The notes: generated from the letters alone by a model not told the origin. A DNA stretch of 64,000 nucleotides from Aquilaria yunnanensis (GCA_039654915.1 CM077600.1:35828992-35892991); one strand, 5' to 3'. Numbered from the stretch's first letter, positions 11,795 through 23,371 are shown. A program made the numbers and translations.

Positions 11795-12235
11795 GCCCCC
11801 CAAATTTTATGCTGAACACAGAGAAAAATAGAAAGAAAATCTTAGAGCTCCGTTTTTAAAATAGAAAAAATTACAGCCTTAGTCCCTAGCTCTCCTTCCT
11901 TTCCTCAGAAAATCTCAAAACTTTTCATTTTTACGATTAAGCCATCTTCTTCCCCCCGTCGCGCGCCCTCTGTTTCCATTTCTCAGAATTCAGAATTTAA
12001 AATCAAGGGTACAACTCTCATTTAATCCTTCATCTTTTCAATTTCTTTCACTTTGGTCACTAACTTTGTATTTTATTCTTGCAGAATTAATTACTAACCC
12101 TTTTAATTTTTACTTGTTTGTTTATTATTTGTTTATTACTAACCCCTTTTTTTATTGTTGTTATTAACTTACTAACAACTAACTTTTAATACTATTATTG
12201 TTACTAACCTTTTAATTTTTGCATTATTACTAACT

Positions 12236-12660
12236 TTTATAATTGTTGTTAACAATTAATTAACTTTTATTATTGTTGTTAATTAATTAATTTAATTAAC
12301 TTGGCTAGCTTTTTATTATTGTTGTTAATTAATTAATTTAATTAATTTGGCTAACTTTTTATTTATTGTTGTTAATTAATTTAATTAATTTGGCTAACTT
12401 TTTATTTATTGTTGTTAATTAATTTAATTAATTTGGCTAACTTTTTATTTATTGTTGTTAATTAATTTAATTAATTTGGCTAACTTTTTATTATTGTTGT
12501 TAATTAATTAATTTAATTAACTTGGCTAACTTTTTACTGTTGTTAATTAATTAATTTAATTAACTTGGCTAACTTTTTATTATTGTTGTTAATTAATTAA
12601 TTTAATTAACTTGACTAACTTTTTATTATTGTTGTTTAACAATTAATTTAATTAACTTTG
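12236..12660 (+). repeat. 46-bp minisatellite inside solo LTR 1
   Basis: About nine head-to-tail units of roughly 40-48 bp share a core reading CTAACTTTTTATTATTGTTG followed by TTAATTAATTAATTTAATTA. Units differ mainly by presence of an extra TTAA and by GG or GA before the core. The same array occurs in solo LTR 2 with about six units. Confidence 0.85.
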
Positions 12661-13380
12661 CTAACATTTATTATTATTTTTAAAGTGGATGGCCAAAAAG
12701 CCCCACTTTATTATTATTAATTTTTTTTTCTTTATATAATTTTTTTATTTAATTCACCTTTACCCTTTACTAATTAATAAATAAATGAAAATTAAAAGAA
12801 GATTATTTTGTAATTAATTATTAAGGCTAATAAAAATCATTTTTAAAAAAGCCAATTATTTTTATTTTTATATACATGTTTTTAATTCTTTAAAGATAAC
12901 AAAAAGTTAAAATTAATTTTAATAGTTATTTTTATCCAGTAAAAATAATAAAAAAATAAAAATAAAACCTGTTTAAAAAAAAATACATGAAAATTAAGAC
13001 TTTATATTTTACTGATTTATTTAAAATATAACTTTTAAATCCACTAAAATAATAAATATTTTTCATTAAACAAGAAAACAAAAAGAAAACTAAAACAAGA
13101 TAAGAAAAAGATAAGAAAGACAAGAAAAAGAAAAGAAAAGAAAGATAAGAAAAAGATAAGAAAAAGAAAAGAAAGAAAAGAAAGAAAAGAAAGGAAAGAT
13201 TAAATCAAAAAGAAAAGAAAAATATAAGAAAGAAAAGAGAGAAAAGAAAAGAAAGAAAATAAAAAATAAAATTTTTTTATCTAAAAATTCTATAACAAAA
13301 AGAATTACGAATTAGTAATTAAACTAATAATTAATTCCATAAAAGTAATAATTATATAACTAACAAAAAATTTAATTTAA

Positions 13381-13422
13381 TTTCCATATCCGGATGATCC
13401 GGCAGGATCTACGGTTTGGAAA
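13381..13422 (+). repeat. Three-helix palindromic repeat, version A (LTR 1)
   Basis: This 42-base sequence folds as outer TTTCCA/TGGAAA, middle CCG/CGG and inner GATCC/GGATC around a GGCA loop. Spacers are 3+3 bases on the left arm and 2+2 on the right. Version B in the same LTR keeps the same spacing and loop with different but still complementary arms. Confidence 0.8.
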
Positions 13423-13516
13423 ATATCAAACTTTTTAAAATAAATAAATTAAATAAAAAGATAAAAAAAATCCATATTTTTACAATATGGATAAAATTGT
13501 TTAAAATTTCACCAAA

Positions 13517-13556
13517 TTCCGTGTCCAAATGACTCGGCAGAGTCCATGGTTCGGAA
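13517..13556 (+). repeat. Three-helix palindromic repeat, version B, first copy (LTR 1)
   Basis: This 40-base sequence has outer TTCCG/CGGAA, middle CCA/TGG and inner GACTC/GAGTC around GGCA. It is identical to the copy starting 48 bases later, so one arose from the other by recent tandem duplication. Confidence 0.82.
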
Positions 13557-13564
13557 TCAAAATC

Positions 13565-13604
13565 TTCCGTGTCCAAATGACTCGGCAGAGTCCATGGTTC
13601 GGAA
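13565..13604 (+). repeat. Three-helix palindromic repeat, version B, second copy (LTR 1)
   Basis: This is identical to the copy at 13517-13556. Solo LTR 2 has only one version-B copy, at 55928-55967, so the duplication is specific to this LTR lineage. Confidence 0.82.
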
Positions 13605-16366
13605 GTATAAAATTTTATACAAATTAACTTAAAAATCCACATTTCGACTAATTCAGTTAAAATCTCTAAATTAACTGAAAATTATTTAAAAGCAAAGTAA
13701 AACAAAATTAAAATCAACTAAGGTGCCAATTTTGGGCGCTATAACAATATTGTTTTAGCGTAACCGTACTCCCGATCCCCGAACTCTCGCAGACCAATTT
13801 TAAGGTGACCAATCGACCTAAGAAAAAAACTGATTGGTGGCGACTCCAGAAAACCCGACATTGCCACAATGTTAGATAAGGACAGTCAAATAATAAAATG
13901 AATGAAAGAGGGTCATCCAAATCTAGCCGAAAACGGTAGATGAGGGTGGAGGAGATAATAGATATGCAAAAAGGTTTTGGAAGGACAGCAGAAGCTTTTC
14001 AAGTTTCCTGAGCAGCGCTTATTTTTTTCCTCTTTATTTTGTTTATGTGTCTCAATAAACCATGAAAGGATTCACATGTTCTTCCCATAGATATATTACA
14101 ATGGAAAAAAATACAAAAATATGTACAAAATCAGAAATAATAAAAGCCGATTTCCAACATTTAAGGGTCTCCCGTGGTCGAGTAGCTGTGGATTGCATAT
14201 CTCATCGAAAAGGACATTCAGGCTACCGGGAGAGGTTTGAGCTCATGTGTGTTTGATCAGCATGTTTCTAGGAATGCAAATAGACGTGCAAATTAAGTTG
14301 CACAGATATGTAAAAAGAGATATGAGATCCTTAAAATGGTCTTTATCATGTCCTTCATCTCACTTATCCTCCATTTTTCATCATGATTCTTTGTATAAAC
14401 CCCCCATAATTTTGTTGGCATAAAACCTTCTTCTTTCGGCCAAAAAAAGGGGTCTCATAGTTAATTTGCTTTCATATTTTTTGGTGAAATTGGAAGCAAA
14501 ATATAGTGGAAGAGGTTGGGAAATTGGTCAATTTTGTTTTGTTTATGGGAGTGAGAGGAGTGGGTCATTAAAAAGTCAACAATTGCAAGTACGGTTTTCA
14601 TATGCACGCCACGCTTTGATTGCTCGTTAGTGGGCTCGTCACTGGACTGTCTCCTCCTGCATATGGCCAAGCCAAGAGCTTGCCAAGGTTGACTCGACTC
14701 TATAATTGAACAAACAAGAAACATTTTTAAAAATGAAAACCCAGTCCTAACATGAACATACTTTACGTCATTTATTTGTAATACAGAAAAAGGGAAAATC
14801 TAATTTCTTTTTGATAAAATGGCGGTCATCCTATTTTTATGAAAATATAAAGAAAAAAAATTGTCATTCCACAATCTTATAAATATAGCCGGCCCTGGGT
14901 ATACATAACTCAATTATATTCAGGACGAATAACTCGACTTTGATCTTCTCACCAATCAATTAGAAATCTCTGTTTAAATAACAACAAAAAAAAAATGGCA
15001 ATGGAAGGTAGCACTATTTCAATATTCTTATTACTTGGCTACTAGAAAACCAACTTTTCCCGATTAAAATAAAACTTATTAAGTGAATCAATCAAAGCAT
15101 CCAAAAAATGCCCTTTATTTTTATTTCTTCCCTTCCTCTTTATCTGATCTTGTCCAAACTGTTATTGGAGCTCGCATCAACCACCCTCTTTTTTCCTGTA
15201 GATTATTCTAGGACATTTGTTTTCTTTTCTTGGTCTAATGGTCAAAGAAACCCTTAACGTTACCAATTTGCGTCGGATATGCCCCTGATCTTTAACCATA
15301 GTCATTAAGTCCCTAGAAGATTATAAATAAGTAATTAAGCACCAAATTATTTCTATTAATATTAGCATATAATCCAGCAATAAATTTCCTATCGATGTGT
15401 TGATTACTTGATTGAAATAGTATTATTAATAAAAATCACTAGGTTGCTTTTGGTTCAAGTAATTTACAAGTTAGATAGAACTCAATTGAAATTAATTGCA
15501 GCTGGTTCAAGCAAATCTACAATTAGATAAGACTAAATTGAGCTGAATGTACTTAACATATGAAGTGAACTTTTTTTTTTTTTTGGGTTTAATCATTTTA
15601 TTTGCTAGTTTAAGAATAATAAGAAAATAAAGTTGATTGTGGTGTTTGTTGTATTGGTGTGCCATTCACAAATATATCTTAGTGTTTTATTTTTATATCA
15701 AATCGACGAAATTTTGTAATCTTTATGTTGCTTGTGAAATTAATTAAAATTTGCCACTTGGACAAATATGTATTTATGGGCCAATTAGGTTAAGGTTTCT
15801 ATCCTTCATGAGAAAACTTTTTAATACTGTTTTTGTTAGCTATACCATATCTCTAAATCATAGGCATAGCACGCCAAATATCATTATTGATTTCATAATA
15901 TACATACATACATACATACATATATATATATATATATTATATTTTTTCACCTTTTTATATGTATTTTAATTATTTTCATGTTGACTTTTCTAATTTAAAC
16001 AAAATATATATGAAAGAAAATATAAGAACAAAAAAATGAAAGAAGAGAATAACAACAATTTCCAAATCTCAATCATGTTAATATTTGATTATAAGTTGAA
16101 TTTTTTTTAAGAAAAAAGAAGAAAATAACATAAACACTTATGCTAAAATATGTAATATCAATTATACTTTTTTATTTTATATATGTTTATATGGTGCATT
16201 GATATAAATGATTTAAAATGAAATAAAAAAATTATTTTATCAACCCCATGTCTACAATATACTATAGTCATACCACACAATATATCATGATAAATTTAAA
16301 AAAATGTACAAAAAATATCAAAATGAGAAATACCATAATTTATCATGCAGTAAATTAACAAAATAA

Positions 16367-16390
16367 TACCACATACCATGGTATGTGGTA
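16367..16390. repeat. 24-bp perfect palindrome
   Basis: The half-site is TACCACATACCA, followed directly by its reverse complement with no loop. It sits in AT-rich DNA containing several further CCACA and GGTAT motifs and may belong to the decayed DNA-element region that follows. Confidence 0.8.
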
Positions 16391-16799
16391 AACTGCTATT
16401 TACTGTGAAATTAAAATCCATATTCATGATATGGGGTACACAATGAAATTTAAACCCATGTTCATGAGTGATTTTTATTGAGTCTAATAAAGGAAAAAGA
16501 AACTTATGTTACAGAGGCTGAGAACTTATTATGAGAATAGGGCGCTTTTGTCCCTGCGGATAAGTAAGATTGTAAATGAACCAAAGTACCAAACAAATAT
16601 GAATGAGCTATATTTTTATTTGTTCGTTAACTATTATTAAACACAAACAATAATAAATAGATGTTGTTTCCTTGTTCATGGTCATTCATTTTTTTTAACA
16701 GCAAACAAAAAATTAAATTAAAACATGGGAAATAATTACAAATATAGGAGTACTAGCAAGAAACTAGCCTCACTTTAACTGCAAAATCCCCAATCCAAG

Positions 16800-17395
16800 G
16801 AATTAAATATTGCACGGTACAGCGATATACTGTTTATCATGGATAAGTAATATGCGGTATAAATGTTTTCACAATTTCTCATTTTATCGTAAGGTATACT
16901 GTAATATTTTACGGTATTTGACATACTGCTACTTTTTGTGTACATTCTGTTCAAAAACCGTGGTATGCCGCCAATACCATGATGTACATATCACAATATT
17001 TTATTTTTCACGGATATATATGATACATTTTTTTTGTCATTTTATATTAAAAAATTATAAACATATAAAATATTAAAATATAATTAATACACATATCATG
17101 AAATAAATATTTACATTTTTTTTTTGTTACTTTTCTTATTTAACATAAAAATAATTATTTTTGTATAACATTTTGTATTAAAAAACATCTTCTAACATAT
17201 ATATTTTATTTATATTTGTCAAATTATGATCAGAAAAATTAGAATACATATAACATGTGCAAAAAAAAATATTGAATTTATGTCATCTTAAAATAATATT
17301 CTAACATTATTTTTTGCGAAAACGGTAACGATATACGGTGCGATATACCATATGATATACCTTAAAAATTTAGGGTGTGGTATACTTAATGATAA
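16800..17395. repeat. Possible decayed DNA transposon with CGGTAT-type subterminal motifs
   Basis: Both ends of this stretch are rich in short motifs of the form CGGTA, GATATAC and their complements, in both orientations, as in subterminal repeats of plant hAT-like non-autonomous elements. I could not define terminal inverted repeats or an 8-bp target duplication, so identity and borders are uncertain. Confidence 0.3.
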
Positions 17396-17499
17396 TAATA
17401 TTTAACACCTTGCCCCAAACTAACTTCCTTATATCTATTTAACAAGCCTCAACCAAAACAAACCATCTATGGACAGCCAATTCATCTTTATTGAATTGC

Positions 17500-17990
17500 A
17501 ACCAATTGCCGACAGCTAATTTTGGATTACAAAACCATTCAACCCAATTAAAATTTAACTTTGACCACCTATTCTTAATCTACATGAAAGATAGAGTTTG
17601 AATTTCCATCAACACCTGCTCTTCAAACTTCTTGTTCTCTTTAAAAATGAGATTATTTCTCCTGCTCCACAAAGACCACAACACAATGAATGATATTGAT
17701 TCCTAAACCTTTCTTTGTGACAAACTGAAACCTCTCATACTCTGGTCACTTAAAGCCTCACCTACCATTGTAGCTGCAGCTTCTCCAAGATGCCACCATA
17801 ATCTTGTCAAATTCCAAACTAATGTAGCCTGTGAACATCTTACCAACACATGCTCCAATGTCTCTTCCTCATGTTTGCAAAATGGGCATAAAACTTCCTC
17901 AACATAAATTCCACGCAAAGCAAGACTAACTCTTGTAGGCAACCAATATTGTTCTGACCTCCAGACTCGTACATTAACTTTAACTAGAAC
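17500..17990 (-). pseudogene. LINE fragment: zf-RVT zinc-binding and following region
   Basis: The minus strand reads WLPTRVSLALRGI, then a C-P-F-C pair, E-E-T, L-E-H and R-C-S, the C-x2-C...H...C pattern of the zf-RVT domain found after plant LINE reverse transcriptases, ending VWNLTRLWWHL. After a stop near 17703 the text continues with W-S-L-W-S-R-R-N-N-L-I-F, the typical following block. The reverse transcriptase itself is missing, so this is a dead 3' fragment. Confidence 0.75.
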
Positions 17991-17999
17991 TCAAGGATT

Positions 18000-19605
18000 C
18001 TATCTTAAAGCGTGAACTCCAAGCCCTGCCTCCAATATGGCATCATCGATCAACCGGGACAAAGTCTTCACAAAAAATTCACCATTAGAGCTCAACTGCC
18101 ACTTCTACTTATATGATGTCCTTGCAACAAAATTTATGTTGTTTAAACTCTGCAACAACTCCTCCAACTCACCTAACTCCCTCCCCCCTCAAAACTCTCC
18201 TCCAATTCCACACCCACTCTTTTCCGTGTCACCTCTTTTTTTATCAAGCAACCCTTTGTATTCATGTTTGTTCATTTAGTACTAGTATATTAATAGTAGT
18301 CATGTTTGTTTATTTATGTATCAGTAGTACTAGTATTCATGTTTGTTCATTTAGTATTAGTGAACACTTGTTGAGGAACAATTTTAACAAATGCATTCCC
18401 GAACAACATAAATGATAAAATAATAGAAGATAAGCAAACAAATAAACGAACGAATGAACTAACAAATACATAAAAATCTACAAACATATTTATGAATTAA
18501 AACAAAGTAACAAATGTCGGATAGATATCCGCAAATGAAAATACATATCAAAGGTGTTAAAAATAGATGTGCAGAATATATACAAATAAGTAAGAATTAT
18601 CTATAAATACATAAATTATAACTAAACAAACAAATAAACAAATAAAGAAACAAACACGAATAAACAGCAATAACCAAACTGTTCACAAATATTACCATTT
18701 TCTGTGTTCCCTGGATTAAATAAATAAATAAATAAAACATTCATTTTTATTTATTTAACTAAATAAAAAAAATATAAATAAACTCTCATCTAACAGTTTA
18801 ATGAGTTTTCTGTTATTTAGAGGCTTACAGAAATTGGGCGTAGCAGTAGCACATTGCTAATGCTCAATCATAATATCTTTTCTGCCACGTTCGATTGGTC
18901 AATGATTATCCCTTGGAAACTGTATGCCATGCTTGGCTTGGCCATACTCGAATCCATCGACCAACATTTTGATGCCTTGGTGATAATTAAGAATCCGTGC
19001 CCGCACCTTCAGCTTCAGAAAATACTACGTACAGCGCATATATTTTTTATTTTCAAATAAAAAATAAGAAAGCATCCTCATGTTTCACAATAGATTTGGT
19101 TGGGAAATTCCGATACCCCTCTTTTGCTTTTCTCTGGATTTTTCCGCTTTTTTCTTTTTCTCTTTTATGTCATAGCTAAGGCAATTCGGAGTTGAATAGT
19201 GATCTTTTGTACGATCACTGTGTCCTTAGATAAGAGCTAGCTAATCCGTGTATTTGTGCCTGCAAGGCCATATATGCTTAATTAAATGCCAACAAGTTGC
19301 TATATTACTCGCACCCATTAGCTATAAGAAAGAAGACAGAATATTTTTTTTTTTTTTTTAAAACAAAAAGGGAAAGGAGCACAATTTTCTGATGGAACTT
19401 ATAGTGATATTCTCAAACAATATTATATATATTATAAGTATCATAAAAGCATCCACTTCAAGATGGAAAAAATAAAAAAAATGCCTCAACACTATATATA
19501 TAATTAAGATCACATCTTATTATAATTAAGATATATATCTTGTTTGATTAATTAGTTCACATGCATCTTACTACAGTTAAGATATATATTAATTTCGTTT
19601 AATTA

Positions 19606-19636
<31 letters not shown>

Positions 19637-21101
19637 ACATGGAAAGAGGAGTGAAGAGTTGAACCTCATCAAAATGAGCGATCGAGCATATACCACTTGG
19701 TCATACATATACATTCATCAACCTGATCGAGATTGGGAGATAAATAATTACATGTGTTGTGAATGATCATTTGAAGATAATCTTCAAAGTTAACCATGAA
19801 TTAATTATTTTCAGCATAATTATTCCATGAACCAAGTAATTAATTGTTAGTCACTAACGTTATTATCAGTTGGGAGGTCTAGAGAGATGGTGAATGACAA
19901 GACATGAGTTGGGGGGGGAGAATCCCAAGTGAGGAATGTCGGCTATGGAGCAAGGCATGTGTAAGGGGAACACGGTTGTGTTTCAAAAGGCACATGAGTT
20001 TGGAGCACGATGGATGTCAACTTAAAATCAGTGATGAGCAGGTTCGTTCGGTCATGATGGTGAGAGCCCACTTTAATTTATTCCTCCTCCTTCAATTCCC
20101 TCGCATCGCATGTGCTGTGCCTGTCGTGATGCTCTTTTCTTGGTTTTGTGGTGCCCATTTTTTCCAGACACTGCAGCAACCGTCCATGATTAGCCCCGCC
20201 GCCACCCACCTCCACCAGGACCACCACATTCGCCTGAAACGTGTACCGTTCCCAAGTGATGTGATAGATCCAATGCTAATTAACCTTCCACCATTAGGTC
20301 TGTCTACATTTCAACATTAATTTTCTATCCCCGCAAGACGTAACTTCCTAGTCCTGGAAAAAGGGAGGTGTCTCCAGAATTTTCGATTTTGCAGTTAAAT
20401 TAAGTGCACGGATGATACATCTGCATGCGCCAAAGTTCAAATTCCCCCGACTTGCTTTTCACATTCCCCTGTAAGCTGGACGAAATGAAAAAGGAGCGTT
20501 CCATGTGGCAAAATCTCAATCCTCCTCGATACGCATATGGCATGCTAGGTCATTCATGAATGTGTCCGTCCATTACCAAGCTCAAATGCCATTGCCAACC
20601 ACACTTTTGAGCTACGTACGTACTATACTTGCACTGCGGTAAATGGGCTCAGAAGTCACAATCTGACCATTCTAACAAGCCCTAAGACAGGACATGCCAA
20701 TAGTCCGTTGACCTAAAACGCCAGCGTCACTTCTTAACCAAGTACGAACTTGGAGATAGAAAAGTAAATGGTAATCTCTGTATAGTTTTTCATGTGCATA
20801 AACAAACTGAGCATGCATAATGTAATATCATTGCTTCTTATATTGGCAACCTAAAGTTCATCACCATACAAGAGAAATACCAACGTGGGAATAGAATCAA
20901 GCGTGAAACTATGTCAGAAACGTGCTTTTCATGTGCCAAAATTCAAGGATTTGCAACGGAATTATATATAGTACACGAAGTTCTTAATCATCTTCTCTTT
21001 CCAAGCATGGAATCTACACCCAGCTTGAACACAATAATGTCAACGAAATTAACAGAAAGTGAGAAAAGAAAGAACTATGCATGCGTCAATGGTAAGGATA
21101 A
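18000..21101. other. Intergenic DNA downstream of the tyrosyl-tRNA synthetase
   Basis: No gene is supported. Noted: ATTC/AAAT-type short repeats at 18420-18740, a T run near 19346, and a TA microsatellite at about 19608-19637. The longest frame, 19904-20320 plus, has no recognised domain. The last few hundred bases should include the 3' UTR of the minus-strand gene that ends at 21102. Confidence 0.5.
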
Positions 21102-22643
21102 TCAAGATATTCTTACGACCACCTTGTTCTTCTTGCCAGCAGACAGAAGAAGAACTTTACCATCCACAATATCATGAGTCTCTATTTGCTTATTTTCAGT
21201 GTCCACCCTTTCGTTGTTCAGATAGAGTCCTCCTTGTTTTAATAAGCGACGAGCAGCTGATTTTGACTCTAGCAAACCAGCTGAAACAGAAAGATCAACC
21301 ACTGACAGATTCAGCACCTGACTGTAAGCCAATGAGCAGCTTGGGACATCCTCCGCAATTCCCTCGATGGTTTTCCAATCCAATCTTGTGTCTGATCCAG
21401 GCTTCAGTGCTTCAGTTGCTTTAATGGCCTCATTTAAACCATCTTCACCATGAACAAAACGAGTAACCTCTTCCGCAAGTTTCTTCTGTGCAGTATTGGG
21501 CACATAGCTTGGACTTTTCATTTGTTCCTCTATCATATTTATGTCTTCTATGTCCAAGAACGTAAGGGTTTTAAGAAACCGCACCACATCTGCATCTGGA
21601 ACAGAAAAGAAATACTGGTAGAACTTGTATGGAGATAACATGGACGGTGAAAGCCAAATTGCACCACCTTCAGATTTGCCAAACTTTGTACCATCACTTT
21701 TCAACAGAAGAGGGAATGTTAAACCATAAGCTCCTTCTGCTTGTAGAATCTTCCTGATCAGCTCAGTCCCAGCAGTGATATTACCCCACTGATCACTACC
21801 ACCTATTTGAATGCTGACACCTTGGTTCTGGAAAAGGTATAAAAAGTCATAACCCTGCAGTAGCTGGTAAGTAAATTCGGTGTAGCTCATTCCTTGTTCT
21901 GACTCTAACCTCTTCTTCACACTCTCTTTTGCCATCATGGTACCAACCCTTGCAAATCGACCAACTTGTTTAAGGAAATCCAGAAACTTAACCTCTTTCC
22001 ACCAGTCATAGTTATTCAAAATAACAAATGAATCATCAGGCAAACGAGCATCTGGTTTTGAGTTTTGAGTTAAAATTTGAGTAATTGTCTGCCTGATTCC
22101 CATCACATTCTTTTGTAAAGTATCTACATCGAGTTCTGGCCTTTCTTGGCTCTTGCCAGATGGATCCCCAATCCGACCAGTGGCACCACCAAGCAAGGCA
22201 ACAGCTTTATGGCCGCACCTCTGGAACCAAGAGAGTACGATGAGTCCCAATAGGTTGCCCAAGTGGAGACTCTCAGCAGTAGGATCAAAACCACAGTATA
22301 CCTTTCGGGGACCAGTAGCTGGATCTGAAAGAGCAGACTTGAGATTGTCACTGGTCATAGATTCAATCAATCCTCTTTCCTCAAGGATTTGCACGACATT
22401 GGGGTAGCTGGAAACTTGATGCTGTGGTTCTAGGACCGTCTGAGGATGCTGTACGCAGCACCTGACGGATGAGAAACTGAGATTTCTCAAGGACTGAGTA
22501 CAGGCACTTCGGCTCCAGGGGACAAGTAATGGAGAGGCTCGCATAGAAGTAGCAACAACAACAATGCTACTTAAGGGAAGGGACAGTTTTCCATTGTGGA
22601 GGAGGGTCCTTGAAACAGTAGCCATATGTGCTACACAGCGCAT
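21102..22643 (-). CDS. EMB2768: Tyrosyl-tRNA synthetase, mitochondrial/chloroplast (bacterial type)
   Basis: This class Ib enzyme charges organellar tRNA-Tyr with tyrosine. It is one uninterrupted exon of 513 residues from ATG 22643; a second in-frame ATG lies at 22625. The first 60 or so residues are rich in S, R, L and V and poor in acids, as in an organelle transit peptide. Catalytic features seen: YCGFDPT at about 116-122, the HIGH-type HLGN at 127-130, GGSDQWGNI at 281-289, and the KMSKS-type KFGKS at 320-324. An S4-like RNA-binding domain (SKSAARRLLKQGG) lies near 465-480. Length agrees with the Arabidopsis homolog known to me as EMB2768. The open frame extends further upstream, but only through a TTG at 22688. 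Two near ATGs could tune dual targeting; that is inference. Confidence 0.95.
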   Translation of the reverse strand: MRCVAHMATVSRTLLHNGKLSLPLSSIVVVATSMRASPLLVPWSRSACTQSLRNLSFSSVRCCVQHPQTVLEPQHQVSSYPNVVQILEERGLIESMTSDNLKSALSDPATGPRKVYCGFDPTAESLHLGNLLGLIVLSWFQRCGHKAVALLGGATGRIGDPSGKSQERPELDVDTLQKNVMGIRQTITQILTQNSKPDARLPDDSFVILNNYDWWKEVKFLDFLKQVGRFARVGTMMAKESVKKRLESEQGMSYTEFTYQLLQGYDFLYLFQNQGVSIQIGGSDQWGNITAGTELIRKILQAEGAYGLTFPLLLKSDGTKFGKSEGGAIWLSPSMLSPYKFYQYFFSVPDADVVRFLKTLTFLDIEDINMIEEQMKSPSYVPNTAQKKLAEEVTRFVHGEDGLNEAIKATEALKPGSDTRLDWKTIEGIAEDVPSCSLAYSQVLNLSVVDLSVSAGLLESKSAARRLLKQGGLYLNNERVDTENKQIETHDIVDGKVLLLSAGKKNKVVVRIS

Positions 22644-23230
22644 GTACTGATTCAATTTGGAGATGGATGCTTCAGCTTCATACTCCAAAATTACAGAGTA
22701 AAGGGTCTCATAGAGCTTGTTTCGCTATAAAAAGGGACTCTTTAGCCATGAATCCGAATGTTAAAAAAAAAAATGTCTTCATGCTAAGAATTCTGTCACC
22801 TCCTTAATTTCAACTACTACACAAGAAGCGAACCCGAACCATAATCCACGGAATCCAAAAATTGCAAAGAGATAATACCAGGATGGATGGAGTCGGAGCC
22901 TGAGAACACTAACAAGAACAGTCTGAACTTCTCGAAAACCGTGTGAAATGAAGAAAGCCAGAACTCGCCACCGGCGTTCTTCTTAATCGGCCAACTGGAG
23001 GATCAGGACGAACAGATGCTTCCCTTTTGATTCGTCGGAGCGGGTGGAGAGCGATAAATTTGCAACGTAATGCCTGCCGCCTGCTGCTTGTGGAGGCAGA
23101 CAGAGCGCAACTACTGGCCACCGTTGGGGATCTGCTTGGGCTTTGCAATGATTTTGTTGGGCTTCAAATGGGCCTTATGTTTCCTGTCCTAACTACAGAG
23201 GGGACAATGTCGCCGATCCAAAAACGCTAA
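22644..23230 (-). promoter_or_regulatory. Probable 5' leader and promoter of the tyrosyl-tRNA synthetase
   Basis: Reading on the minus strand, GC-richer sequence at about 23160-22890 is followed by a possible donor (CATCCTGGTATTATCTC near 22880). A T-rich stretch and possible acceptor (TTTTTATAG near 22725) come before the start codon. This suggests a 5' UTR intron. No clear TATA box was found. Confidence 0.35.
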
Positions 23231-23371
23231 AAAATAAAAACAGTAATCAGAGACAAGAGAACCCAAAGTGTACTTTCCCCTTTTGCCTCCATATCATATT
23301 ATTTTATCATTGATTGTCACACAATTGTCAATTAATTACCGCATAATATTATTCTAATGAAATATTATAAC

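Larger units (their letters stand above)
11287..13868 (+). mobile_element. Solo LTR, large-LTR element (probably Ty3/gypsy), copy 1
   Basis: The 2582-bp sequence starts TGTTGACACCCAATTTCG and ends GCCACA. It is flanked by a perfect 5-bp duplication ATGTT (11282-11286 and 13869-13873), and no internal region or second LTR follows. It matches 52578-56228 end to end with indels, so both are solo LTRs left by LTR-LTR recombination. Inside are a TATA box at 11787, a short GC-rich patch near 11960, a 46-bp tandem array (12236-12660), polypurine DNA near 13080-13260, three palindromic repeats near the 3' end, and TGGCGACTCC about 20 bases before the end. The superfamily is inferred from LTR size and the 5-bp duplication; no protein domain is present to prove it. 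Confidence 0.9.
13874..17480. other. AT-rich intergenic DNA
   Basis: No gene is supported. Contents seen: a TACA/TA microsatellite at about 15896-15938, a 24-bp perfect palindrome at 16367, and a region at 16800-17395 dense in CGGTAT-like motifs. The open frames here (for example 14062-14256 and 16810-17076) look random. Confidence 0.5.

Noticed and set aside
12236..12660. CRISPR-like array
   Set aside because: Units are directly adjacent without unique spacers and lie inside a plant LTR; it is a minisatellite.
19904..20320. 138-codon open frame
   Set aside because: No domain, no codon-level signature and no gene context; probably chance.
22124..22407. Short frames within the tyrosyl-tRNA synthetase
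   Set aside because: They overlap conserved catalytic coding sequence in other frames.
22644..22688. Start of the tyrosyl-tRNA synthetase at 22688
   Set aside because: The codon there is TTG; the first ATG in frame is at 22643 and begins a plausible transit peptide.
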